From Candidatus Deferrimicrobiaceae bacterium (GTDB lineage: Bacteria > Desulfobacterota > Deferrimicrobia > Deferrimicrobiales > Deferrimicrobiaceae), in NCBI GenBank assembly GCA_036504035.1, contig DASXVV010000009.1, positions 513,751 through 577,750 of the forward strand: 64,000 nt of DNA. The letters run 5' to 3'. Below the pieces are notes generated by a model, which was given only the letters and a program-made list of their open reading frames with translations, did not search any database and had not been told where the DNA came from. Positions 28,065 through 36,719 of the stretch are shown here, one piece after another. The translations under genes were made by a program, and so were the position numbers. The stretch's first letter is position 1; each line of letters begins with the position of its first letter.

Positions 28065-30260
28065 ATGATCGACCGTCGCGACTTTTTCAGGATCACGGGA
28101 CTCACGGCGTTCGCCGCCCTCTTCGGCGGATGCCGGGACATCTCGCGCACGATCGTCCCGTTCGTCATCCCACCCGAGAGCTACGCCCTCGGAGAATCGC
28201 TCTGGTACGCGACGGCCTGCCGCCAGTGCCCCGCCGGATGCGGCATCGTCGTCCGGATCTCCGAGGGGCGCGCCAAGAAGATCGAGGGAAACCCGAACCA
28301 CCCCGTCAACCGCGGCAAATTGTGCGCCCGCGGCCAGGCGGCGCTGCAGGCGCTCTACCATCCCGAGCGGCTCCGGCAGCCCATGCGGCGAACCGGCGCG
28401 CGCGGCTCCGGCGCCTTCACCCCCGTGTCCTGGAAAGAGGCGCTCGGCATCCTGATGGGCGAGTTGAAGACGGTGCACGCCGAGGCGCCCGAATCGCTAC
28501 TGATGCTCTCGGGGCCGATGCGGGGGCACCGCAACGTCGTCGCAGCCCGCTTCATGAAGGCGTTCGGCTCCCCGCACCGCGTCGCATGGGATCCGTTCGG
28601 ACAGGATGCCCTGCTGGCCGCATCGGAATCGGTCTTCGGCATCCGCGACCTCCCCGAATTCGACCTGTCCGGCGCGCGCTACGCCCTTTCATTTGGCGGC
28701 GACTTCCTCGAAACGGGGCTTTCCCCGGTCCACTTCGGACGCGCCTACGGCGAGATGCGGCAGGGGCGCGAGACGGTCCGCGGCAAGCTGGTCCATTTCG
28801 GCTCCCGCTTCTCGATGACTGCCGCGAACGCCGACGCCTGCTTCCCGGTCGCCCCCGGCACTGAAAGCGAGGCCGCGCTGGCCATCGCCCACGTCCTGGT
28901 GCGCGACAAGCTCGTCCCCGCCGCCGCGTCTGCCGCGCTTTGGCGGGAAGGGCTCGATCGCCACACCCCCGAGAGCGCCGCGAAGAAGACCGGCCTTGCC
29001 CCTTCCATCTTCGTGGCGACGGCGCACGAGTTCGCAGGGAACCGCCCCGGCCTCGCCATCGCAGGCACGGGGCCGGCCACCATGACGAACGGCGCCTTCA
29101 ACCTGTCGTGCGTCGCGCTCCTCAACGCGCTCTCCGGGAGCGTGGGCGGCCCCGGGGGCGTCGCTTTCCCGGACCGACGTGCCGCCCTGGCCCGCTTCGG
29201 CGCGGACGCCGCCTTGATGGCGCCGCCGCCCGAGTCGGGTCATGCGGCGATGCGCGGGGCGATCGACCGGATGAAGAAGGGCGCTTTCCGTGCCGCGCTG
29301 CTGTGCGAGCCGGCCAACCCCGCATTTGCGCTTCCTTCGTCTCTCGGGTTCGAGGCCGCGCTAGAACGGGTCCCCTTCGTGGCGGCCATGGCGCCGTTCC
29401 TCGACGAGACCACCGCGCATGCCGACCTCGTCCTTCCCACTTCCCACTTCCTCGAGGAATGGGGTGACGACTTCGCGCCCATGGGACACGCAGGCAACGC
29501 GATCACCCTCATGCAGCCGGTCATTTCCGTCTACCACGACACCCGCTCGATGCCCGACATCCTCCTCGCCGCGGCGCGGGAGCTGGGTGGCCCGGTCGCC
29601 GCGGCGCTGCCGGCGACCAGCTTCCGGGAGCTTTTGGGGAAGGCGTATGCGGGCATGGATGTTCTCTTCGAACGCGCACTCCAGGCGGGCGGCTACTTCG
29701 ACGCAGAACCGTCGCCGCCGCGGCCCACGCCACGGGCAGCGAAGCCGTCGCTTCCCCGCGCGGCCATGTCCGCCTTCGCGGGCGATCCCGCGCGCTTCCC
29801 CTTCGTGCTGCGCGTCTACCCGTCCAACGCGCTGCTCGACGGACGGTTGGCCAACCTGCCGTGGCTTCAGGAACTGCCCGACCCGGTCACCACGGCGGTC
29901 TGGCGGAACTGGGTCGAGATCAACCCCGCGACGGCCGCAAAGCTGGGGATCGCCGAGGGGGACGGCGTCGCCGTCTCCTCGCCGTCCGGTACGGTCCATG
30001 CCCACGCGGTGCTCCACCCGGGGCTGGCGCCCGACGTCGTCGCGATGCCGCTCGGCCAGGGTCACCGGCGGTTCGGGAAGTTTGCCAACGGCCGGGGCGA
30101 GAACCCGTTCGCGCTTTTGCCCGACGCAACCGATACGGCCACGGGCGGGCCCGCCTTCCAGTCGACGCGCGTCGCCCTTTCGAAGGCCGCCGTCAAGGGA
30201 CGGCTGGTCCGTTTCGGCTTCCCCGAGGGGCAGTGGAAGCCCGACCAATTCATCGCATGA
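28065..30260 (+). CDS. actB: Molybdopterin-oxidoreductase-like subunit ActB1
   Basis: A 731-residue periplasmic subunit. The N-terminus DRRDFFRITG with a hydrophobic stretch and LFGGC is a twin-arginine signal that also looks like a lipobox. An iron-sulphur motif follows (CRQCPAGC with the fourth Cys in GKLCARG), then the molybdopterin-oxidoreductase fold to a C-terminal dinucleotide-binding domain (NWVEINPATAAKLGIAEGD, then HRRFGKFANGRGENP). In known complex III the equivalent domain has lost the molybdenum cofactor, and here the iron-sulphur part that is often fused to it is a separate gene 13 bases downstream. Whether this copy still binds a cofactor cannot be decided from sequence. Confidence 0.88.
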   Translation: MIDRRDFFRITGLTAFAALFGGCRDISRTIVPFVIPPESYALGESLWYATACRQCPAGCGIVVRISEGRAKKIEGNPNHPVNRGKLCARGQAALQALYHPERLRQPMRRTGARGSGAFTPVSWKEALGILMGELKTVHAEAPESLLMLSGPMRGHRNVVAARFMKAFGSPHRVAWDPFGQDALLAASESVFGIRDLPEFDLSGARYALSFGGDFLETGLSPVHFGRAYGEMRQGRETVRGKLVHFGSRFSMTAANADACFPVAPGTESEAALAIAHVLVRDKLVPAAASAALWREGLDRHTPESAAKKTGLAPSIFVATAHEFAGNRPGLAIAGTGPATMTNGAFNLSCVALLNALSGSVGGPGGVAFPDRRAALARFGADAALMAPPPESGHAAMRGAIDRMKKGAFRAALLCEPANPAFALPSSLGFEAALERVPFVAAMAPFLDETTAHADLVLPTSHFLEEWGDDFAPMGHAGNAITLMQPVISVYHDTRSMPDILLAAARELGGPVAAALPATSFRELLGKAYAGMDVLFERALQAGGYFDAEPSPPRPTPRAAKPSLPRAAMSAFAGDPARFPFVLRVYPSNALLDGRLANLPWLQELPDPVTTAVWRNWVEINPATAAKLGIAEGDGVAVSSPSGTVHAHAVLHPGLAPDVVAMPLGQGHRRFGKFANGRGENPFALLPDATDTATGGPAFQSTRVALSKAAVKGRLVRFGFPEGQWKPDQFIA

Positions 30261-30273
30261 CGGGGGCCAGGGA

Positions 30274-30984
30274 ATGAGTCACGGCGGCGGACACAAGTGG
30301 GGCATGGTGATCGACCTCGACCGGTGCACCGGCTGCAATGCCTGCATGGTCGCCTGCAGCGCCGAGAACAATGTCCCGATTACCTCCGAGGATCAGGCCG
30401 GCAAGGGACGCCTGATGCACTGGATCCGCGTCAATCGCTACTGGCAGAGCGGCTGGCCCGAGCCCGAATCGGTCCACATTCCCGTCACCTGCATGCATTG
30501 CCAGAAGGCGCCGTGCGAGCCGGTCTGCCCGGTCTACGCGACCTACCACAACGAAGAGAACCTCAACGCGATGGTCTACAACCGCTGCGTCGGTACCCGA
30601 TACTGCGCCAACAACTGCCCCTACTCCGTCCGCGTCTTCAACTGGTTCGACCACAAGTGGGAGGGCCCGTTCGACGAGCAGCTCAACCCCGACCTCTCCG
30701 TCCGGACGCGCGGCGTGATGGAAAAATGCACCTTCTGCATCCAGCGGATCCGGCGCGCCAGGGAGCAGGCCTCTGGCGAAGGTCGCCCGCTCCGCGACGG
30801 AGAAGCCGTCCCCGCCTGCGTCCAGACCTGCCCGCCGGGGGCGCTTGTCTTCGGCGATCTCAACGACCCCGACAGCGCGGTGTCCCGCCAGATCAAGGAC
30901 CTGCGGCGTTTCCGGCTGATGGAGCACCTGGGAACCGAGCCGAGCGTGACCTACCTCAAACGGGTCAAGGGAGGAGGCGCGTGA
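30274..30984 (+). CDS. Iron-sulphur subunit ActB2 of alternative complex III
   Basis: A 236-residue ferredoxin-like subunit with four cluster motifs: CTGCNACMVAC; CMHCQKAPCEPVC; CVGTRYCANNC; and CTFC with CVQTC. In the third motif a Thr replaces the first-triplet Cys (CVGTRYC instead of CIGCRYC), the hallmark of the [3Fe-4S] site of ActB in alternative complex III. It has no export signal of its own, so it would be carried across the membrane with the twin-arginine partner ActB1. The next gene starts within its stop (GTGA). In other organisms ActB1 and ActB2 are usually one polypeptide. Confidence 0.9.
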   Translation: MSHGGGHKWGMVIDLDRCTGCNACMVACSAENNVPITSEDQAGKGRLMHWIRVNRYWQSGWPEPESVHIPVTCMHCQKAPCEPVCPVYATYHNEENLNAMVYNRCVGTRYCANNCPYSVRVFNWFDHKWEGPFDEQLNPDLSVRTRGVMEKCTFCIQRIRRAREQASGEGRPLRDGEAVPACVQTCPPGALVFGDLNDPDSAVSRQIKDLRRFRLMEHLGTEPSVTYLKRVKGGGA

Positions 30985-32909
30985 ACACGCGCGACGCACT
31001 CGAGAAGTCCGACCGGTCGCGCCTGTACGAGGAGCTCTCGCGCAACAGCGAGGTCACGACCTGGAAGTGGTTTGCCGCCGTCCTGGGCTTCGGGGGCGTC
31101 TTCCTGTTCGCGCTCGGCGTCGCCGTCTACATGATGCTGACCGGCGTCGGCGTCACGGGCCTTTGCCGCCCGGTCTTCTGGGGCGTGATGATCATCCTGT
31201 TCGTCTTCTGGATCGGGGTGTCGCACTCGGGCACGCTCATCTCGGCCATCCTTCGGGTCGTCGGCGCCAGCTGGCGGGCGCCCGTCCTGCGCGGCGCCGA
31301 GGCGATGACCGTCTTCGCCCTCATGGTCGGCGGTCTCTTTCCCCTCCTCCACCTGGGCCGCAACTGGCGTTTCTACTATCTGATCCCCTACCCCAGCGAG
31401 CGGGGGCTCTGGCCCAATTTCCGGTCGCCGCTTCTCTGGGACGCCGTGGCGATCAACACCTACCTGATCGGGAGCATCGCGTTCCTCTACGTCGGGATGA
31501 TCCCCGACCTGGCGCTCGCCCGCGACCGCACCACCGGCTGGCGGAAGAAGCTCTTCACCGTGCTTGCCGCAGGCTTCCGGGGCGAGCACGAGGAATGGCG
31601 GCGCTACCACGTCGTCTCGACGCTGTTCGCGCTGCTCATCATCCCGGTCGCCATTTCGGTCCACTCGATCGTCAGCTGGGACTTCGCGATGGCCAAGGTG
31701 CCCGGCTGGCACAGCACCATCTTCGCCCCTTATTTCGTCGTGGGCGCCATCTACTCCGGCATTGCCGGCGTCATTACGGTCATGGCCGTCCTCCGGCGCG
31801 TCTTCCGGCTTGATCGGGTACTGACCGTGCAGCACTTCGACAACCTGGGACGCCTCCTGCTGATGATGACGATGCTGTGGGGCTACTTCTACTTCTCCGA
31901 GTTCCTCACGATCTGGTACGGCCGCGGTCCCGAGGAATGGTCGGTCCTCTCCTCCTACGGGAAGCATTTCCTTCCGCTGTTTATGACTATGCTCGCCTGC
32001 AACTTCCTCATCCCCTTCCCCCTGCTCTGCATCGGAAAGGTGCGCCGCAGCGTTCCCGCCCTCGTCTCGATCGCCCTCATCGTCAACGTGGGGATGTGGG
32101 CCGAGCGGGCGCTGATCATCGTCCCGTCGCTCGCCCGGCGGAACGACCCGTTCATCTGGCACAACTACTTCCCGACCTGGGTCGAGTTCTCCTACATCGC
32201 CGGGTCGCTCTCCCTCTTCTGCCTGCTCTACGTCCTCTTCTCGAAGCTGTTTCCGATTGTCGCGATCAGCGACATCAAGGAGCAGCTGTTCCGCACCAGC
32301 GCGCGGTCGATCGGAAGCGCCGAGGTTTCGTCGATCGTCCACGCCGAAGACGAGGCGGAAACGCTTGCGGCGCGCACGAGCGACCAGGGGATCGTCGTCC
32401 TGGGCCTGTTCCCCGACGTCGCGGCAGCGGCGCGGGGCAGCGCAGGGCTCCAGGCCATGCCGCTGGCTCGAGAGCGCATCACGACGCTTTCCTGTGTCCC
32501 GCTTCCGCCCGGGGCCGTCGTCGATAACCGTGGTTCGATCCGCTTCCCGTGGGTCGTCCTCGCCGGGTGGCTGGCCGGGGCTATCGGGGGGCTCGCGCTG
32601 TCCGTGCTCACGTATCTCGACTACCCGCTGATCACCGGCGGCAAGGCGATCATCTCCGTCCCGCCGACCATCATCGTCACCTACGAGGTCGCGATGCTCG
32701 GCGCGCTTGTGACCACCCTGGTCGCCGGCTTCTTCTCGATGCGACTCCGGCCGTTCCGTCGGTCGAAGCGGATCTCCGACCCGGCGATCCACGACGGCAT
32801 GATTGCCGTCTGCGGTTTGGTCGAGCCGGGTCCCCAGGAGACGATGGCGACCGAAGCACTGCGCAGCGCCGGCGCGACCGGGATCCGAAGCGAGGGGGGA
32901 ATGTTGTGA
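30981..32909 (+). CDS. actC: ActC-ActD fusion: NrfD/PsrC-type quinol subunit fused to DUF3341 protein
   Basis: A 642-residue membrane protein made of two known subunits. Residues ~1-440 are the NrfD/PsrC-like quinol-binding subunit with about ten helices (VTTWKWFAAVLGFGG, HSGTLISAILRVV, VSWDFAMAKVPGWHSTIFAPYF, NNYFPTWVEFSY-like segment). Residues ~470-642 match ActD (DUF3341): a soluble stretch (GIVVLGLFPDVAAAARGSAGLQ), then two helices with DYPLITGGKAIISVPPTIIVTYEVAMLG. A ~30-residue hydrophilic linker joins them. GTG 30981 overlaps the actB2 stop (GTGA). No stop or frameshift separates the two halves. No ActF homologue follows. Confidence 0.9.
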   Translation: MNTRDALEKSDRSRLYEELSRNSEVTTWKWFAAVLGFGGVFLFALGVAVYMMLTGVGVTGLCRPVFWGVMIILFVFWIGVSHSGTLISAILRVVGASWRAPVLRGAEAMTVFALMVGGLFPLLHLGRNWRFYYLIPYPSERGLWPNFRSPLLWDAVAINTYLIGSIAFLYVGMIPDLALARDRTTGWRKKLFTVLAAGFRGEHEEWRRYHVVSTLFALLIIPVAISVHSIVSWDFAMAKVPGWHSTIFAPYFVVGAIYSGIAGVITVMAVLRRVFRLDRVLTVQHFDNLGRLLLMMTMLWGYFYFSEFLTIWYGRGPEEWSVLSSYGKHFLPLFMTMLACNFLIPFPLLCIGKVRRSVPALVSIALIVNVGMWAERALIIVPSLARRNDPFIWHNYFPTWVEFSYIAGSLSLFCLLYVLFSKLFPIVAISDIKEQLFRTSARSIGSAEVSSIVHAEDEAETLAARTSDQGIVVLGLFPDVAAAARGSAGLQAMPLARERITTLSCVPLPPGAVVDNRGSIRFPWVVLAGWLAGAIGGLALSVLTYLDYPLITGGKAIISVPPTIIVTYEVAMLGALVTTLVAGFFSMRLRPFRRSKRISDPAIHDGMIAVCGLVEPGPQETMATEALRSAGATGIRSEGGML

Positions 32910-33400
32910 GCGCAGACCGCCCGCCCCTCATCCTCGCGCTGGCACTGGCGCTCGCGCTCTTGCTTCCGGCCTGCGAGAAGATCGACCGCAACATGTGGGA
33001 AAGCCCGGCCTTCGGCCCCCAGTCGCCCCCGGTCCGCACCCCGCCGGAGGGCTCCGTCCCGACCAAGGGGCTGGTCCGCGAGCCGGATATGGCGGAGGCC
33101 TCCGCGATGAAAAGCCCAGTCGCGGGTAGCGAGGCCGAGGTCGCGAAGGGGAAGGAGCTTTACGGGATCTTCTGCGTCCCGTGCCACGGCGAATCGGGCC
33201 GGGGCGATGGCCTCGTCGGAAAGAAATACCGGCCGGCGCCCGAAAACATCGGGCCGGGCGGCGTCGCGGGCGGGATGCCCGACGGCACGATCTACGCGGT
33301 CATCACCCGCGGCACCGACGCGATGCCGGCGTTCGGCGTCGACATCCCCCCGAAAGATCGCTGGCTGGTCGTCACTTATGTCCGTAGACTCGGGAAGTAG
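32906..33400 (+). CDS. actE: Monohaem cytochrome c lipoprotein ActE
   Basis: A 164-residue lipoprotein with a long hydrophobic signal ending in LLPAC (lipid Cys ~23). The mature part begins with the EKIDRNMWESP stretch typical of ActE, and the cytochrome c domain has one CVPCH motif and a Met ligand in AMPAFG. It receives electrons from ActA and hands them to the oxidase. GTG 32906 overlaps the actCD stop (GTGA), so translation is coupled. The bc-complex genes follow after 20 bases on the same strand. Confidence 0.9.
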   Translation: MSADRPPLILALALALALLLPACEKIDRNMWESPAFGPQSPPVRTPPEGSVPTKGLVREPDMAEASAMKSPVAGSEAEVAKGKELYGIFCVPCHGESGRGDGLVGKKYRPAPENIGPGGVAGGMPDGTIYAVITRGTDAMPAFGVDIPPKDRWLVVTYVRRLGK

Positions 33401-33420
33401 CACCCCGACAGGAAGAGGCG

Positions 33421-33840
33421 ATGGATAACGAAGGACGGCGAAGATTTCTCGGGATCTGCCTCGGCGCCCTGGCAACGGCAGGCGCCGCGGCGGCCGCCTG
33501 GCCGGTCCTGCGCTTCCTGTCGCCCCGGGCCGGGGCTGGATCCGCCGCCAAGGTGACGATCCCGGAGAAGGAGCTGCCCGAAGGGGAGGCGAAGTTCTTC
33601 GAGTTCGCCGGCGCCTCCGCGGTGCTGATCCGGAAACGGGACGGGGAGGTCGCAGCCTACTCCGCGGTCTGTACCCACCTCGGATGCATCGTCCAGTGGC
33701 AGAAGGACCGGCAAGAGTTCCTCTGCCCGTGCCACGCCGGCCGCTTCTCCTCGGCCGGGGAAGTGCTCGGGGGACCGCCGCCGAAGCCGCTCGTGCGGCT
33801 TCCCTTCACGGTTGCCGGCGGCAACATCACGGTCGGGTAA
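33421..33840 (+). CDS. Rieske iron-sulphur protein of a bc complex
   Basis: A 139-residue Rieske [2Fe-2S] protein. A twin-arginine type N-terminus (EGRRRFLGICLG) merges into a membrane anchor. The cluster motifs are CTHLGC and CPCHAGRFSSAGEV, with the disulphide Cys residues in place, followed by the GPPPKPL loop. It delivers electrons from quinol at the Qo site to the cytochrome c subunit. It is the first of three bc genes that directly follow the alternative complex III genes. Confidence 0.94.
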   Translation: MDNEGRRRFLGICLGALATAGAAAAAWPVLRFLSPRAGAGSAAKVTIPEKELPEGEAKFFEFAGASAVLIRKRDGEVAAYSAVCTHLGCIVQWQKDRQEFLCPCHAGRFSSAGEVLGGPPPKPLVRLPFTVAGGNITVG

Positions 33841-33855
33841 GGCGAGAGGAGGGCC

Positions 33856-34959
33856 ATGTCCATGCTCGACCGGGTGATCGACTGGCTCGACGTCCGCATC
33901 GGCGTCCGCGAACTCGCGAAGGAATGGGGATCCGGCTATCTCCTCCCGCGCAACATCAACTTCTGGTACTCGATGGGCAGCATCCTGCTGTTCATCTTCC
34001 TCCTGCAGGTCGTGACGGGTATCCTCCTGCTGATCCACTATGTGCCCGATTCCGAAAAGGCGTTCGCCAGCGTGGCCGTCATCATGAACGACGTGCCCTA
34101 CGGCTGGCTGATCCGGATGATCCACGCCGTCGGATCGAACATGATGGTGGCGATCGCCCTCCTCCACATGTTCTCGGTGTTGTTCATGGGCAGCTACAAG
34201 GCGCCGCGCGAGATCAACTGGCTCTCCGGCTTCCTCCTGCTGAACCTGATCCTGGCGCTCTGCCTCACCGGCTACCTGTTGCCCTGGAGCCAGCTCTCCT
34301 TCTGGGCCACGACGGTCGCCACCAACAGCGCCGGCGCCATCCCGTACGTCGGGCCGACGCTGGTCGAATTCCTGCGCGGCGGCAAGCTGGTCGGCCCCCC
34401 GACGCTGGGACGCTTCTTCGCCCTCCACGTGGCGCTGCTGCCCGCCCTGGTCGTCGTGCTTGTCGGCATCCACTTCTTCTTCCTCGAGCGGATCGGCATC
34501 TCGACGCCCCCGTTCGGGCACCAGGGCAAGAAGACCCCCTGGCGGGGCGACGCTTTCCGCTACGACGCGCATCCGGGCGGCATTCCGTTCATCCCGAATT
34601 ACCTTCTGCAGGATCTCACCTCGATCGCGATCTACCTGGCGGTCTTCCTGTCCGTCGTCTTCTTCGATCCCTACCTCTTCTTCCCGAAGGAAGCGTTCGT
34701 CCCGGCCAATCCCTACCTGACGCCGGCGCACATCAAGCCCGAGTGGTACTTCCTGCCCAACTACCAGATGCTCAAGATCTTCTCGAACGAGTTCGTCGGC
34801 ATCGCGGCTCAAGGGATTGCGATGACGCTGCTCGCGCTCCTCCCCTTCCTCGACCGCGGCAAGGAGCGGCACCCGCTGAAACGGCCGCTTTTTTTGGCCT
34901 GCTCCATCGGCGGGATCCTCCTGTGGCTCGGGCTGATGATCTGGGGGCACTTCTCATGA
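33856..34959 (+). CDS. Cytochrome b (b6/subunit IV fused)
   Basis: A 367-residue membrane subunit with eight or so helices. The N-terminal half shows the b6-type haem-binding regions (LLLIHYVPDSEKAF, HAVGSNMMVAIALLHMFSV, and LPWSQLSFWATTVATN), with His pairs in helices two and four (MIHAVG and ALLHMF; FALHVALL and VGIHFFF). The subunit IV part has the quinol-site motif PEWYFLPNYQMLK. It is shorter than mitochondrial cytochrome b (~380-400). It follows the Rieske gene by 15 bases and overlaps the pentahaem gene (ATGA), so the three form one bc complex. Confidence 0.93.
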   Translation: MSMLDRVIDWLDVRIGVRELAKEWGSGYLLPRNINFWYSMGSILLFIFLLQVVTGILLLIHYVPDSEKAFASVAVIMNDVPYGWLIRMIHAVGSNMMVAIALLHMFSVLFMGSYKAPREINWLSGFLLLNLILALCLTGYLLPWSQLSFWATTVATNSAGAIPYVGPTLVEFLRGGKLVGPPTLGRFFALHVALLPALVVVLVGIHFFFLERIGISTPPFGHQGKKTPWRGDAFRYDAHPGGIPFIPNYLLQDLTSIAIYLAVFLSVVFFDPYLFFPKEAFVPANPYLTPAHIKPEWYFLPNYQMLKIFSNEFVGIAAQGIAMTLLALLPFLDRGKERHPLKRPLFLACSIGGILLWLGLMIWGHFS

Positions 34960-35786
34960 GGACCAGCCCGGTGGGAAGGCTGCGGCTGCGCATCCCGATC
35001 GGTGCGCTTCTTTTCGCTGCGTTGGCGGCGTGCCTACCGCGCGTCACGGCGGCTCAGGAACCGCCCGAGATCGTCTGCATCCAATGCCATTCCCGGCAGG
35101 CAGGGAAAATCGGCGAGCCGGTTGGCTTGTGGCGGCAGAGCGTGCACGCCGAGAACGGCATCGCGTGCAACGGGTGCCACGGCGGCGACCCGAAGGGCGC
35201 CGATGCCGAAAGCGCGATGAGCCCGGCGCGCGGCTTCCTGGGCGCCCCGAAAGAGACCGACATCCCGGCGTTCTGCGGCAAGTGCCACGTCGGCGTGCTG
35301 AAGGACTACCTCGCCAGCGCGCACGGCCAGGCGCTGGGCAGCGGCGGGCCAACCTGCGTCACCTGCCATGGCAACCACAAGGTGCTGCGGGCCTCGCTCG
35401 ATCTGATCAACGAAAAGGACTGCAGCCGCTGCCACGGATTCGACCGCGCCCGGATCATCCGCGACGCGATGGTCAAGACCGAGAGCCGGATCGTCGCACT
35501 GGACAAACGGATTCAGACCTACAAGGATCAGGGCGCCGATGTCGACCGGATCGAGAAAGGGCTCTTCGCCATCCGTAATCGCTTCCACACGCTGTTCCAC
35601 GACCAGGATGTCGACAAGGTGTGGGAGGAATCGGTCCGCATCGACGCCGAGTTGGGAAAACTCGACGGAGCGCTGAAGGCCATGGACGAGACGCAGCACA
35701 GGCGGAAAACCGCCGGCGCGGTCGCGATCGCCGGCGCGCTCCTCGCGGCGGCGCTGCTCTACCTGATCCGGAAGAGCTACGATTGA
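34956..35786 (+). CDS. Pentahaem cytochrome c of the bc complex, membrane-anchored
   Basis: A 276-residue exported cytochrome with a signal peptide (to ~TAAQ, residue 33) and a C-terminal membrane helix (~250-270, then RKSYD). Five CXXCH motifs are present: CIQCH, CNGCH, CGKCH, CVTCH and CSRCH. Residues ~155-245 form a charged helical stalk between the haem domain and the membrane. It replaces the monohaem cytochrome c1/f of textbook complexes. The start overlaps the cytochrome b stop (ATGA). The call to a NapC/NrfH-like or cytochrome c554-like fold is uncertain. Confidence 0.88.
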   Translation: MRTSPVGRLRLRIPIGALLFAALAACLPRVTAAQEPPEIVCIQCHSRQAGKIGEPVGLWRQSVHAENGIACNGCHGGDPKGADAESAMSPARGFLGAPKETDIPAFCGKCHVGVLKDYLASAHGQALGSGGPTCVTCHGNHKVLRASLDLINEKDCSRCHGFDRARIIRDAMVKTESRIVALDKRIQTYKDQGADVDRIEKGLFAIRNRFHTLFHDQDVDKVWEESVRIDAELGKLDGALKAMDETQHRRKTAGAVAIAGALLAAALLYLIRKSYD

Positions 35787-35853
35787 TGCGGGCGTCCGGG
35801 GGAAGCCCCCCGACTTCCGCCCCCGGAATCGCCCGCAATCATGCCTCGCCGGC

Positions 35854-36147
35854 TTACCTGGCAGTGAACGTCGTGCAGTCGGCGTGGCCCATGTGCATTC
35901 CTACGTTGATCGATGACGCTGCGCATTCGAATCCCTTGTTGTGCAGGCATGCTTCGACCTTGCATGCCCCCACCCCCCCGGTCATGTCGGGCACCCCGCC
36001 CTTTTTCGCCGCCTGGAAATAGGTGTCGCACGCAGCGCACTTCTCGGGACCGCCGACCGTAATGGCGAGTGCGTGGCATTGATTCCTCTGGTTGAACGAG
36101 CATTCGGAGACGGCACAACCCGCAATACCAGGCATCTTCATGGTCAT
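35854..36147 (-). CDS. DUF1540 protein, two Cys-rich repeats
   Basis: A 97-residue protein with two tandem DUF1540-type units, each with four Cys: GCAVSECSFNQRNQCHALAI with CAAC, and ACKVEACLHNKGFECAASSI with CTTF. The spacing suggests a small zinc or iron site in each. A strong ribosome site (AAGGAGC) precedes ATG 36147. It lies in the convergence zone between the two respiratory operons. The ~270 bases upstream (36148-36417) hold no gene that I can support and probably contain its promoter; they include short GGCTCGGTTGCCGG-like repeats. Confidence 0.85.
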   Translation of the reverse strand: MTMKMPGIAGCAVSECSFNQRNQCHALAITVGGPEKCAACDTYFQAAKKGGVPDMTGGVGACKVEACLHNKGFECAASSINVGMHMGHADCTTFTAR

Positions 36148-36417
36148 GGAAAGCTCCTTTCCGTTGTTGCCGGCCCGGTTGCCGGCTCGGTTATCGGCAC
36201 GACGTTCGCGCCCGGCGATATCCCGTGAGCCACGGGATTCAGCAAGGCGTCTCGGGGATCGATCCTGAGTGGCACGATCAAGGCAATATCGTTGGAAACG
36301 ATTCAAGAAGTATTCCCGGAGTCCAAGTCCAGCCGAAAGCCGAACGGCCCTCTACTTTCGGAGCGGCGCATTCGCTCGTGCGAAATGCATTCTCCTCGAC
36401 GGACAATTTATTGCCTA

Positions 36418-36630
36418 TTATTCCCGCCCGGACGGTTCTTCGTAGGCGATCGTCCGGACGATTCCGATCGACTGTCCGTTGTCGCCGGTCACGAGGGCGT
36501 CGCTGACCCCCGACAGCTTCCGTGCCCCGGCGGACGCCAGGAACTCGTTCACCTGGCGGTCGAGCTCGGACAACTCCTCGATGGTGTGGAAAATCCGGAT
36601 CTGCGACGTGAACGTCTTCACCTTCAACAT
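36418..36630 (-). CDS. Small conserved-looking protein of unknown function
   Basis: A 70-residue protein beginning MLKVKTFTSQIRIFHTIEEL and continuing with LDRQVNEFLASAGARKLSGVSDALV, then a strand IGIVRTIAYEE. The beta-alpha-alpha-beta pattern resembles small stand-alone proteins often annotated only as hypothetical. A clear ribosome site (GGAGGG, seven bases before ATG 36630) supports the start; the longer frame reading through from 37302 is a shadow of ctaB. It follows ctaB by 89 bases on the same strand and may be the last gene of the oxidase operon. Confidence 0.75.
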   Translation of the reverse strand: MLKVKTFTSQIRIFHTIEELSELDRQVNEFLASAGARKLSGVSDALVTGDNGQSIGIVRTIAYEEPSGRE

Positions 36631-36719
36631 TGTTTCGCCCTCCCCTTTTCCTTCGACCTCAGCCTGGCTCCGACACCCGGTTAGATGCCATTCCATCCGG
36701 AAAACGATTCCGGCCTTTC

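Noticed and set aside
27560..31000. Reading the first genes as a Qrc complex (QrcABC)
   Set aside because: The third cluster motif CVGTRYC, the ActD domain and the ActE lipoprotein point to alternative complex III. The relation to Qrc remains as ancestry.
35787..35853. GC-rich hairpin (CCGGGGGAAGCCCCCC) as terminator between the converging operons
   Set aside because: The stem has mismatches and there is no T-run on either strand, so terminator function cannot be supported.
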